From Hormoscilla sp. GM7CHS1pb (GTDB lineage: Bacteria > Cyanobacteriota > Cyanobacteriia > Cyanobacteriales > Desertifilaceae): 64,000 nucleotides of DNA. The stretch's first letter is position 1; the number at the start of each line of letters is the position of its first letter. The translations under genes and the position numbers were made by a program. This document shows positions 1 to 8,762 of this stretch, one piece after another. The notes below the pieces were generated by a model, which was given only the letters and a program-made list of their open reading frames with translations, ran no database searches and was not told the origin of the DNA. Where the stretch lies: positions 1,116,001 to 1,180,000 of the forward strand of contig JACONN010000002.1 in the NCBI GenBank assembly GCA_014323675.1. The letters are read 5' to 3'.

Positions 1-1868
1 CCAGCAACCAAACTCCAAAGATGACAGACTTCCGTTTGTCCAATTCTATGAATACGCCCGAAGCGCTGTTCCAAGCGGTTCGGGTTCCAGGGGAGGTCGT
101 AATTCACCATCAAATGGGCCCTTTGCAGATTTATCCCTTCCCCCGCTGCATCCGTAGCAATCAAAACATCAACGGTAACATCTTGCTTAAAAATATCCTC
201 CGCCTTCTTGCGCATCTCCCGACCCATGCTACCATGAATTGTGGTCACAACTGACGGACGTCCCAGTAAAGTGCAAATGCGATCGCGCAAATAGTTTAAG
301 GTATCTCGATGTTCCGTAAAGATCACCAACTTGCGCCGATGTCCCCCAGCATCAAACATCTCCGCCTGATCTTGCAAAAGTTTCGATAGTTCCTCCCATT
401 TCCGGTCCTTACCGCTTTGCTTGACTTCCAAGGCCAGGTTTTCCAGTCTGTTTAAATGGGCAATTTCTGCCTGTAATTCCGCGATCGTCCGGGATGCAGT
501 GGCGAGATCTGCCACCTCCTCTTCGATCTTTTCCCGTTCATCTCCCGATTTTTCCGGAACGGTGGAGTCATAAAAATCTTCATCCCAAGCTTCCAGGTCG
601 ATGGTCAAATCAAACTCCAACTCTGCTAAAGTACCCCGCTTTTTCAGTTCCTCCTCCCGTAGCTTCTTTTCCAGTCGTTCCCGTCGCCGTTTCAGAGATT
701 GATAAATAGCTTCCGGAGAAGAAGCGAGGCGACGCTGTAGAATAGTTAAGGCGAAACCTACCGTACTTTTGCGACCATTATTAGTGAGAGTTTCCGCCCG
801 GTTAAACTCTTCCCTCACGTACTCAGTGACTCGTTTGTAGAGAATTGATTCTAGATCGGAGAGGGCATACTGGACCGTATGGGTGCGACGTTCGGGAAAA
901 AGGGGTAAACCATCAAACTTAAGTAAATCTTCCTTCACCAGGCGACGGAACATGTCTAAACTATTGCAGAAATGCACCCCATCCCGAAAACGTCCTTCAA
1001 AGCGATCGCCGTCCAGGAGTGCCAGGAAAAGTTGAAAGTCCTCTTCCTTGCCATTGTGGGGAGTTGCAGTCATCAACAGGAAATGACGAGTGAGAGTAGC
1101 CAGTTGCTTCCCCAGTTTATAGCGCTTAGTTTCCTTGATTTGATTACCATAAAACGAGGCAGACATCTTGTGGGCTTCATCCACAACCACCAGATCCCAA
1201 TCTGTTTGGTCAAGTTTAGCTTGGCAGATATCACTGCGACTCAACTGATCCAGTCGGGCAATGACCAGGGACATTTCCGCCAAAGCATTTCCCGTCCGTG
1301 CTGTTTCCAGGCGATCGTTCGTTAAAATCTCAAAGGGTAGATGAAACTTCTGAGATAACTCATCTTGCCACTGCACCGCCAAGCTACCAGGACAAACGAT
1401 CAAGCAGCGTTGCAGATCTCCCCGGATCAGCAACTCGCGGATAAACAGCCCGGCCATGATCGTTTTCCCGGCACCGGGGTCATCTGCCAGCAGAAAGCGG
1501 AGGGGCTGACGGGTCAGCATTTCCTCGTAAACTGCGGTAATTTGGTGAGGGAGGGGTTCCACGAGGGATGTATGGACGGCCAGCAGCGGGTCGAAGAGGT
1601 GGGCCAAGCGAATGCGGTGGGCTTCCATTACCAGTCGTAACAAAGCCCCATCACCGTCAAAACTCCAAGGTCGTCCGACTACTACTACTTCCAGATCCGG
1701 TTCGCGATCGCGATAGAGAATTTCCGTGTGGGGCTGCCCGATCGTATCCTTATAAGTGAGCTCAACCACATCACTGCCGTGCCACTTGGCATTAATGACG
1801 GTGATATTGTGGTTTGGGAGGATACCTTTAACAGTTGCACCCAGGGTGAGGTCTTCGAGTTTAGCCAT
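1..1868 (-). CDS. SNF2/superfamily 2 helicase, 3' end outside window
   Basis: The minus-strand frame opens with ATG at 1868 (MAKLEDL) and stays open for 622 codons to the window edge, so the C-terminus is missing. I see the full SF2/SNF2 motor: Walker A variant DDPGAGKT near residue 150, DEAH box (VVDEAHK), motif III (LLMTATPHNG), motif V (ATDAAGEGIN) and motif VI (QRFGRIHRIGQ). A charged, probably coiled-coil insert lies between the two RecA lobes. Proteins of this kind are DNA-dependent ATPases and many sit in restriction or DISARM-like defence loci (DrmD, DUF3883 proteins). Whether this one is defensive cannot be decided because its downstream neighbours lie outside the window. Confidence 0.85.
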   Translation of the reverse strand, partial: MAKLEDLTLGATVKGILPNHNITVINAKWHGSDVVELTYKDTIGQPHTEILYRDREPDLEVVVVGRPWSFDGDGALLRLVMEAHRIRLAHLFDPLLAVHTSLVEPLPHQITAVYEEMLTRQPLRFLLADDPGAGKTIMAGLFIRELLIRGDLQRCLIVCPGSLAVQWQDELSQKFHLPFEILTNDRLETARTGNALAEMSLVIARLDQLSRSDICQAKLDQTDWDLVVVDEAHKMSASFYGNQIKETKRYKLGKQLATLTRHFLLMTATPHNGKEEDFQLFLALLDGDRFEGRFRDGVHFCNSLDMFRRLVKEDLLKFDGLPLFPERRTHTVQYALSDLESILYKRVTEYVREEFNRAETLTNNGRKSTVGFALTILQRRLASSPEAIYQSLKRRRERLEKKLREEELKKRGTLAELEFDLTIDLEAWDEDFYDSTVPEKSGDEREKIEEEVADLATASRTIAELQAEIAHLNRLENLALEVKQSGKDRKWEELSKLLQDQAEMFDAGGHRRKLVIFTEHRDTLNYLRDRICTLLGRPSVVTTIHGSMGREMRKKAEDIFKQDVTVDVLIATDAAGEGINLQRAHLMVNYDLPWNPNRLEQRFGRIHRIGQTEVCHLWSLVA

Positions 1869-1930
1869 GTTTGAGAGATTTCGGTAAACTTGCTCTGTGC
1901 AGGACTTTCTGCTTGACAATTTGTACAACA

Positions 1931-1956
1931 CTATATCTAAATAGTATTAGATATAG
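1931..1956. promoter_or_regulatory. Perfect 10-bp inverted repeat between divergent genes
   Basis: CTATATCTAA (1931-1940) and TTAGATATAG (1947-1956) form a perfect inverted repeat with a 6-nt spacer. It lies in the 103-bp gap between the divergent helicase and CrtISO-like genes, 15 bp before the GTG at 1972. The position suits an operator for either or both promoters; the binding protein is unknown. Confidence 0.45.
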
Positions 1957-1971
1957 GGATTCTTTGAGCAA

Positions 1972-3509
1972 GTGGACGAACAGACAGATGTAGTCACGAT
2001 CGGGAGTGGGGTAGGGGGTTTAAGCTGCGCGGCACTCCTAGGAAAGTATGGCTTTTCGGTGAGGGTTTGCGAGAGTCATACAATTCCTGGCGGTGCTGCT
2101 CATGGTTTTACACGCAATGGATTTAAGTTTGATTCCGGACCATCCCTATACTCGGGTTTATCCTATAGTCCCTCTTCCAATCCTCTCCGACAAGTCCTAG
2201 ATGCGATCGGGTCCGATCTGCCTTGGGCGAACTACTCCACTTGGGGTTGCTGTTTGCCAGAAGGTGACTTTCTGACGGAAGTGGGGGCGGACCAATTTTG
2301 TCAAGTCCTGGCCCGACTGCGGGGAAAACATGCGGTGACCGAATGGCGATCGCTCCAGCACGCGATCGCGCCACTTTCCCAGGCCGCGATCGCCCTTCCG
2401 CCCATTGCCCTGCGCTGGGATCTGGGTGCTGCGATAACAGTAGGTCGATATATTCCATCATTGATGCCCCATTTACCGAAAATGGGCAAGTTAACAGGAC
2501 CCTTCAGTCCCATCATCGATAATATCATCACAGATCCCTTTATTCGCAACTGGTTGGACTTGCTCTGTTTCCTGCTGTCGGGACTGCCAGCATCGGGAAC
2601 CATTGCCGCCGAGATGGCATTTATGTTTGCCGAATGGTATCGACCAGGGGTAGTGTTAGATTATCCGATCGGAGGCAGTGGCGCATTAGTTGATGCCCTC
2701 GTGCAGGGAATGCAGCGATATGGCGGTCAGTTGCAGTTGAATGCTCACGTGTCGGAAATTATAGTCGAGAACAACCGTGCTGTTGGGGTGCGTTTGCGGG
2801 ATGGTAGGATCTACCGGGCCCGTCGGGCGGTGGTCTCCAATGCTTCTATCTGGGATACTCTCAAACTATTGCCAGAAAAGGCCCTGCCAAAAGAGTTTAT
2901 TTCTCAAAGAAGTGCCACTGACCCATGTCATAGTTTCATGCATCTCCATCTGGGGATTGATGCTACGGGATTGTCTGATAATTTAGCCTGTCATTATATT
3001 GTCGTCAATGACTGGAATTTGGGCATAACTGCCCCTCAAAATGTGGTGTTAGTTTCCATTCCTTCCATGCTAGACCCCGGACTCGCCCCCCGGGAAAGCA
3101 TGTCATTCACGTATATACTCCAGGAAACGAACCTTACTCAGTTTGGCAAGGACTCGATCGCACCAGCGAGGAGTACGATCAACAAAAAGAAGCGCGATCG
3201 CAAGTCATGTGGCAAGCTTTAGAGCGGATAATACCAGACATTCGCAGTCGTTGCGAAATAAAATTGGTAGGTACGCCCTTAACCCACGAACGCTTCTTGC
3301 GTCGGCACCGGGGTTCCTATGGTCCCGCAATACCTGCCGGAGTGGGGTTCTTTCCCGGTCCCACTACCCCATTACCCGGACTGCTATGCTGTGGTGATTC
3401 TACCTTTCCCGGCATTGGCATGCCAGCAGTGGCCGCTAGTGGGGCGATCGCGGCCAATACCCTGGCCCCTTTGGCCAAGCATCTAGAAATGCTCGGGAAT
3501 TATTGTTGA
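1972..3509 (+). CDS. Carotenoid isomerase/desaturase-family FAD oxidoreductase (single frameshift)
   Basis: The product is a flavoprotein of the CrtISO/CrtI/retinol-saturase superfamily. The N-terminal FAD dinucleotide motif (GSGVGGLSCAALL) is followed by an ESHTIPGGAAHGF segment and, at the end, the conserved C-terminal FAD region (GDSTFPGIGMPAVA). Start is GTG at 1972. The frame breaks near 3142-3144: adding one T to TTT joins the first 390 or so residues to a second frame running to 3509, giving about 512 residues, the normal family length. The missing base in a T-run suggests an assembly error rather than a dead gene. The substrate could be a carotenoid, but paralogues act on other polyenes, so the exact reaction is open. 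Confidence 0.8.
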
Positions 3510-3519
3510 TGGGTGCTAA

Positions 3520-3600
3520 TTGCGAATTGTAAATTGCGAATTGAGAATTGCGAATGAAAAATGGAGCAATTTACAATTTACAATTTACAATTTACAATTG
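3520..3600. repeat. AT-rich short-period repeat (AATTGCGAATT / CAATTTACA units)
   Basis: Short degenerate units (ATTGCGA, then CAATTTA four times) fill the gap before the ABC ATPase gene. The same sequence style recurs at 41636-41822. The long upstream reading frame of the next gene begins inside this repeat, which argues against using that start. Confidence 0.6.
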
Positions 3601-3649
3601 CTATCAATGTAGTAGTCAGCTAATATTTAATATTCACTCAAGAGATGAA

Positions 3650-4588
3650 ATGAAGGAAAAGCATACTGAAAAAATGGCGTTAATCGCCGATAATTTGTGG
3701 AAAGAATATAAACGGAACCCAGTGGTTTGTGGGGTAAATTTTACCTTGAGGCCAGGAGAAATTATGGGAATGCTGGGTCCCAATGGGGCGGGGAAAACGA
3801 CGACAGTAGGAATGTTGTACGGTGCTGTAATTCCCACGCGGGGCTTTGTTAAGCTGGGAGAATATCAAATCCGCGATCGAGGTCGAGAAGCACGCTATTA
3901 TATGGGCATTGTCACCCAAGAAGATAATCTCGATCCAGATTTTTCCGTATTTGAGAATCTGGTTGATTTTGCCCATCACTACCGCATTACTGGCAAGGCG
4001 GCGCGGTTACGGGCGGGGGAATTGCTGGCACGGGTGGGATTGCAGGATTATAGTAAAAATAGGGTTGACGAACTTTCAGGGGGCATGAAGCGCAGGTTAG
4101 TGCTAGCTAGGGCATTGATTAACAAGCCCCAGATCGTGTTTCTGGACGAACCGACCACGGGACTGGACCCCCATGCCCGTCAGGATTTCTGGAAGTTGGT
4201 GACCCAGTTAAAGCTCGATGGTGCCGGGGTGTTGCTGACCACTCATTATATGGATGAGGCGCAAAGATTGTGCGATCGCCTCTTATTGATGCAAAGGGGT
4301 AAAGTCATAGACGAAGGTAGTCCATCCGAACTGATCGATCGCACGGTGGGGCGAGAAGTAGCAGAAGTTGAGGGTCTGTCCGAACAATTCCTACAACAGT
4401 TGGCAAGTCAGTATCAAACCTGGTACAGTCCTTTTGGCAATGCTTACTTACTGGGATTACCATCAGACAGCGATCGGGAAGTTTGGGAACAATTAACTGC
4501 TGCGGCTGCTGCGGAAAGTTTAAAGCGGCGTCGTGCTAATTTAGAAGACGTGTTTCTGCGACTGACAGGGGAGTCTCTGGAAGCCTGA
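3650..4588 (+). CDS. ABC-2 type exporter, ATP-binding subunit
   Basis: This is a DrrA/NodI-like ATPase that would power a membrane exporter. Visible motifs are Walker A (GPNGAGKTT), Q-loop (VTQEDNLD), signature (LSGGM), Walker B (VFLDEPTTGLD) and H-loop (TTHYMDEA). Start: an upstream ATG at 3548 would add residues encoded by a low-complexity repeat, so ATG at 3650 or 3674 is preferred, giving 312 or 304 residues. The permease gene follows 97 bp downstream on the same strand, so the two form an exporter unit. The substrate (drug, polysaccharide or lipid) is not indicated by the sequence. Confidence 0.9.
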   Translation: MKEKHTEKMALIADNLWKEYKRNPVVCGVNFTLRPGEIMGMLGPNGAGKTTTVGMLYGAVIPTRGFVKLGEYQIRDRGREARYYMGIVTQEDNLDPDFSVFENLVDFAHHYRITGKAARLRAGELLARVGLQDYSKNRVDELSGGMKRRLVLARALINKPQIVFLDEPTTGLDPHARQDFWKLVTQLKLDGAGVLLTTHYMDEAQRLCDRLLLMQRGKVIDEGSPSELIDRTVGREVAEVEGLSEQFLQQLASQYQTWYSPFGNAYLLGLPSDSDREVWEQLTAAAAAESLKRRRANLEDVFLRLTGESLEA

Positions 4589-4685
4589 ATGGCAATTTAC
4601 GATTTTTAATTGCCAAAACAAGTTCAAACATGAGATTTTCCCCGCTTTATAAGAGGTGTTTATACAACTGACAGGGGAGTATTGA

Positions 4686-5464
4686 ATGAAAGGCAATTAT
4701 GTAACGCTGTGGGGAGTTTACACGGTCTGGCATCGTCACGCCAAGGTTTATCAAAAAACCTGGCTGATTAACTTCCTACTGCCAATTTCCGAACCGATAA
4801 TTTATCTGGTGGGCTTTGGTTACGGGTTCAGCCCCCTAGTAGGAGAGGTTATCTATAACGGGGAAGCCGTGAGTTATTTGAAATTTCTCGCCCCGGGAAT
4901 GATATCAGTTGGGGTGCTGTTTCAAGCATTTAGTGAGGGAGCATATAGTAGTTTTATTCGCCTGAGCTTTCAAGGGACATGGAAGTCTTTGCTCACAGCC
5001 CCCTTAAGTTTTACGGAAGTATTTCTCGGAGAGTGGTTGTGGGCAGCATCTAAAGGGATAGTAGGTGGTACCTTAACGGGTATGGTAGCAGTTGTCTTGG
5101 GCTTTATTCGGGATGGCATTTGCTGGTATCGTTACCATTGATTATCCTTGGCGGTTTGCTATTTGGTGGGGCAGGACTGCTAAGCGCCGGTTTGGTGCAG
5201 AAGATCGATCAAATTAATATACCAATTTATCTGTTATTCGTGCCGATGTTCGCCCTTTGCGGCACCTATTTTCCCAGGGAAACCCTACCGCCTGTTTTGC
5301 AGGAGGTGGTGAGTATTTTGCCCCTATCACCTTTGGTCGATCTGTTACGCTGGCCCTTGGGACTGTCGCAGTTTTGGTACTTGGCCCCGATCGGGATGCT
5401 GCTGTGGACGGGGATGTTTGCGGTGCTGGCGTGGAAGAGTATTTATCCGAAGTTGTTTCAGTAG
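4686..5464 (+). CDS. ABC-2 type exporter, permease subunit (single frameshift)
   Basis: The product is a hydrophobic ABC-2/NodJ-type membrane protein with about six transmembrane segments and the characteristic central stretch ending in PLSPLVDLLR. It is read in two frames: 151 codons from ATG 4686, then a second frame from about 5111 to 5464. One extra G in the GGG at 5110-5112 restores a single protein of about 259 residues (…GFIRGWHLLVSL…), the usual size. It pairs with the ATPase gene just upstream. A homopolymer sequencing error is more likely than a true mutation. Confidence 0.85.
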
Positions 5465-5553
5465 GATAAAATTAGGGTAAAATGGGAAAATGCAAGGGGC
5501 GATCGGGCAATTTGCTTGTGGATTGCCCTTGACTACAGATAGAGTCCGAAATT

Positions 5554-6654
5554 ATGTTGCGATCGTTGAAAATCAATAATTTTCGTTGCTTTCAGCAATT
5601 AACTGTCACTCCCCTGGAACGGGTGAACTTAATTGCGGGTAAGAATAACCTTGGCAAAACCTCACTGCTAGAGGCAATTTTTATTTTCATCAACCCAACC
5701 AATCCCGAAGCGCTATTTCAGGTTAATCGCCTGCGGGGTATCCCGGGTAAAGGATCATTTGAAGCTATTGAAGCAATGAGAGGATTTTTCTTCGACCAAG
5801 AGAGAAACAAAATTATTGAAATTAGCACGGTAGAGGAGAAAGACAGAGCACGTTCTCTACATATTTTTTTAGCTGAATCAAATTCCGAAAATAATCCCGA
5901 GTATACCAGTGTATTGGATGAAAATATTCCCGGTATTTTTCCCGCGAATCAATCACTAACAACAGAAGTCAGGTCATACGATCGGTTAGTGCTGGAGTAT
6001 CAAGACAAAACTGATGAAAAAAACATATCGCGCGTATATTGGCAAGCAGGATACCAGGGCCGCGAGACATCGTTCCGGAAAATTCGACGAGAAAAATTTC
6101 CTTTAGGGATATATATTACGAGTAGCACCCGCTCTCCAAAAGAAGATGCGGAACGTTTTAGTAAGCTAGAACGAGTAGGGCGACAAGCAGAAGTTTTAGA
6201 AACTCTACGGTTACTAGAACCTCGCCTACAGCGACTGAGCTTACTGGTTGTTGATGGCGAACCCATTATCCACGGCGATCTCGGGATGAGCGAACTCGTG
6301 CCCCTACCGCTAATGGGAGAAGGAGTGGGACGTTTGCTCTCAATTATATTAGCGATCGCCCAGGCTCAATGTGGTACAATTCTCATTGACGAGATTGAAA
6401 ATGGCTTGCATTACTCAGTCATGACGGATGTTTGGAAGGCGATCGCCGATGCTGCCCGCCGCGCGGATGCGCAGATATTTGCCACCACCCACAGTCAGGA
6501 ATGCATTCGCGCAGCTCACAGGGCATTCGATACTAGGGAAACCTATGATTTTCGCTACCACAGACTCGAACTGGTCAAGGATGAAATTCAAGCAGTCACT
6601 TACGACAGGGAAACCTTGGCCACCTCTGATGAAATGGACTTGGAGATGCGCTGA
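5554..6654 (+). CDS. AAA-family (OLD/RecF-like) ATPase
   Basis: A 366-residue ATPase with Walker A (GKNNLGKTSLLEA) near residue 28, an ABC-like signature region (MGEGVGRLLSI), Walker B (TILIDEIENGLH) and a switch histidine (TTHSQE). This is the layout of stand-alone AAA_15/AAA_21 ATPases of the OLD/RecF/Smc group, which act on DNA ends and are common in phage defence. Its stop overlaps the next start by one base (TGATG at 6652-6656), so the two genes are translationally coupled. No nuclease domain is visible in this protein; the partner would supply it. Confidence 0.85.
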   Translation: MLRSLKINNFRCFQQLTVTPLERVNLIAGKNNLGKTSLLEAIFIFINPTNPEALFQVNRLRGIPGKGSFEAIEAMRGFFFDQERNKIIEISTVEEKDRARSLHIFLAESNSENNPEYTSVLDENIPGIFPANQSLTTEVRSYDRLVLEYQDKTDEKNISRVYWQAGYQGRETSFRKIRREKFPLGIYITSSTRSPKEDAERFSKLERVGRQAEVLETLRLLEPRLQRLSLLVVDGEPIIHGDLGMSELVPLPLMGEGVGRLLSIILAIAQAQCGTILIDEIENGLHYSVMTDVWKAIADAARRADAQIFATTHSQECIRAAHRAFDTRETYDFRYHRLELVKDEIQAVTYDRETLATSDEMDLEMR

Positions 6655-7268
6655 TGACTAGCAGCTCAAACAAACTCTGTAAACCGAAACTACTTATTGG
6701 TGAAGGAAGGGAAGAAGTGCTATTCTTAAATGCCTTTCTGGCCCATCTTAACATCAGCGACGTGCAAGTCGAACAGTACGGAGGAAAACAAGGCTTTGGT
6801 CGTTATCTTAAAACCCTGAAGGTGCGATCGGGTTATCAGGAAGTTGTTTCCCTGGGGATCGCGCGGGACGCAGATGATTCTGCTCATAGTGCATTTCAGA
6901 GTGTATGTGGAGCATTAAACCGTGCTGGACTACCTGTGCCGAGTAAGTCTGGAGAAATTGCTCTCAACAGTCCCCAAGTCAGCGTAATGATTCTTCCAGA
7001 TGATGAAAACCCCGGCATGTTGGAAGATCTTTGTCTAGAAGCAGTTCGTACCGATCCAGTTCTGCAATGTATAGATGAGTATTTCCAGTGTGTTAATAAT
7101 ATAGCGGAACGACAACAACCGAAAAATATGGCAAAAGCACGGGTACATGCATGGTTGTCCTCACAGGTGGAGCCGGACAAACGTCTGGGAGAAGCTGCGA
7201 AGGCTGGCTATTTGCCCTGGGATAGCCCTGGGTTCGATCGCCTCAAGCAATTTTTGCAAGCTCTGTGA
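6654..7268 (+). CDS. DUF3226 protein, candidate TOPRIM-like partner of the ATPase
   Basis: A 204-residue soluble protein that begins with LLIGEGREEVLFLNAFL and has an acidic ARDADDS segment about 75 residues later, followed by PDDENPGMLEDL. The early Glu and the later D-x-D are the spacing expected of a TOPRIM-like metal site, which is my inference. DUF3226 proteins are often encoded next to OLD-type ATPases, as here. A two-gene ATPase/TOPRIM arrangement recalls PARIS (AriA/AriB) and split OLD systems, so defence by nuclease activity or abortive infection is plausible but unproven. Confidence 0.75.
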   Translation: MTSSSNKLCKPKLLIGEGREEVLFLNAFLAHLNISDVQVEQYGGKQGFGRYLKTLKVRSGYQEVVSLGIARDADDSAHSAFQSVCGALNRAGLPVPSKSGEIALNSPQVSVMILPDDENPGMLEDLCLEAVRTDPVLQCIDEYFQCVNNIAERQQPKNMAKARVHAWLSSQVEPDKRLGEAAKAGYLPWDSPGFDRLKQFLQAL

Positions 7269-7343
7269 TAATATATGGGAACCCAGGCAATGGCCGATCG
7301 CACGTATAATCAGATCGGTTAAGTTAAGCGGAGATTGCTGAAT

Positions 7344-7574
7344 ATGTCGTCAGAAAACATTACCACAGTCATTCAAATGATGGAATCTTTACCGGAAGCT
7401 GCTCGAGCGCAACTTGTCGAGCATCTCCGAGAATATATCGAAAATCTGCGTGACGAGCTTGAGTGGGATAGTTTAGTCCAGAAAACGCAAAGTAAATTAA
7501 TTAATGCTGCTCAACAAGCACGACTTGAAATAGCGGCAGGAAAGGCGCAAGCAATGGACTACGATCGATTATAA
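7344..7574 (+). CDS. Small helical protein, unknown function
   Basis: I do not recognise a named family. The 76-residue product (ATG at 7344; a TTG three codons earlier is less likely) is highly charged and predicted helical, starting MSSENITTVIQMMESLP and ending AMDYDRL. This composition is typical of cyanobacterial antitoxins that precede RelE or Doc-like toxins, where the LPEAARAQLVEHLREYI segment dimerises. No such toxin follows; the next gene is another short protein 35 bp on. It could be an orphan antitoxin. Confidence 0.55.
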   Translation: MSSENITTVIQMMESLPEAARAQLVEHLREYIENLRDELEWDSLVQKTQSKLINAAQQARLEIAAGKAQAMDYDRL

Positions 7575-7609
7575 AATCTGCAACATTACCATCTTTTGGA
7601 GAAAAAAAT

Positions 7610-7825
7610 ATGACCAAAAAGCATCAAACAAAACTCGTCTATGAAGGAGAATATCTAGCTGAAGTTGACATCTTCCCGATCGCACCCCCTGAAGGATGGT
7701 CGCCCTACTTATCTTTAGAGGATGCTCAAAAGTTGGATGAAGTCCGCGAGGCACTTCGTCAAGGCGATCTTACCACAGCAACGAAATTGGCCCGTGTTTT
7801 CCAGGTTATTCCTGTTCCTGTTTAA
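7610..7825 (+). CDS. Small conserved-type hypothetical protein
   Basis: A 71-residue protein with a clear ribosome site (TTGGAGAAAAAA) nine bases before ATG 7610. The N-terminal half is beta-rich (KLVYEGEYLAEVDIF) and carries APPEGWSPYLSLEDAQKLDE, a motif seen in small cyanobacterial proteins encoded near toxin-antitoxin genes. The second half is helical. It may form a unit with the gene 35 bp upstream. Function is unknown. Confidence 0.6.
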   Translation: MTKKHQTKLVYEGEYLAEVDIFPIAPPEGWSPYLSLEDAQKLDEVREALRQGDLTTATKLARVFQVIPVPV

Positions 7826-7828
7826 GCC

Positions 7829-8757
7829 TTAAAACACGCTCAGATGCAAATTTCGTGCCAGTTGTTCTAACAGAAACAAACCCGCGACAGAGTTTCCTGC
7901 TGCATCGATCGGGGACTGTAACAAGCGATCGCTCCCTCTCCTGGCACAACTGACAATAGCGCCCCACTCACTCCTGACTTAGTGGGAAGTCCCACCTGCA
8001 CTGCAAAGCTTCCAGATCTTTCATACAAGCCGCAGGTAGTCATTAATGCCTTGACAATGCGGCAGTTTTCTGCTAATACTCGATCTCCAAATGGTACTAG
8101 CAGCATGCCCAAACTTGCTAAATCCCCAACAGTTCCAGCCAGACAACATAGCTGATTATAGGTATCTATAGTAACCGCTACTGATGCTTGCAGATAACCA
8201 GAATCAGCTAGTTCGCGGGCGATCGCGATATTAGTTTCATTCTGGAGACTGCGCACCGATTCTAATATTAACTCATCTAAAAATAGATGGCAATCGGCGT
8301 TTTTATTCAGCCACTGGCGCAGGTTTTCACAGCGAGACGAACCATCTGTCCCCGGGAGTAGGGACATGAGAGCGATCGCCCCACTATTAAGCATGGAGTT
8401 GCGCGGGAAACCCTCATATGCACGCAGTTGGGCCAGGGAATTGAAGGGGCGATCGCTCGGTAACATGCCCACGTGGTCAAATACCCTTTCTGCACCCAAC
8501 TGCTCTAACAAGTATAGCAAAACAAAGGGCTTGACCGCACTCATTAACGGGAAAGACAGGGTCAGGTCTCCAGAGGTATAAATATCACCATTAACATTGC
8601 GGATCTGCACGGCTAACCAGTCCGGATCGGCCTCAGCTAGCCCAGGGATATAATCTGGTAGTTTACCCCCCGATCGGGCATGGATTTGTGCTTGCATCAC
8701 CCAAGCATCAAGTTGCGACTGAGTCAGGGACTGTAGTCCAGTTGAGGGTACTTTCAT
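7829..8757 (-). CDS. glsA: Glutaminase A (single frameshift near C-terminus)
   Basis: Glutaminase A hydrolyses glutamine to glutamate and ammonia with a serine-dependent beta-lactamase-like fold. I see SFPLMSAVKPFVLLYLLE (S-x-x-K catalytic motif in variant form), the EGFPRNSMLNSGAIAL stretch, TYNQLC and TKSGVSGALL, all typical of the family. The first frame ends at 7867, but one extra C in the run opposite 7911-7914 restores the conserved ending (PIDAAGNSVAGLFLLE) and moves the stop to 7829, giving about 309 residues. It starts 5 bp after the methyltransferase stop, so it looks co-transcribed with the upstream restriction-modification genes and ndh. Confidence 0.88.
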
Positions 8758-8762
8758 CTTTA

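Noticed and set aside
3548..3649. N-terminal extension of the ABC ATPase
   Set aside because: The added 34 residues are encoded by the CAATTTACA repeat and do not resemble the family.
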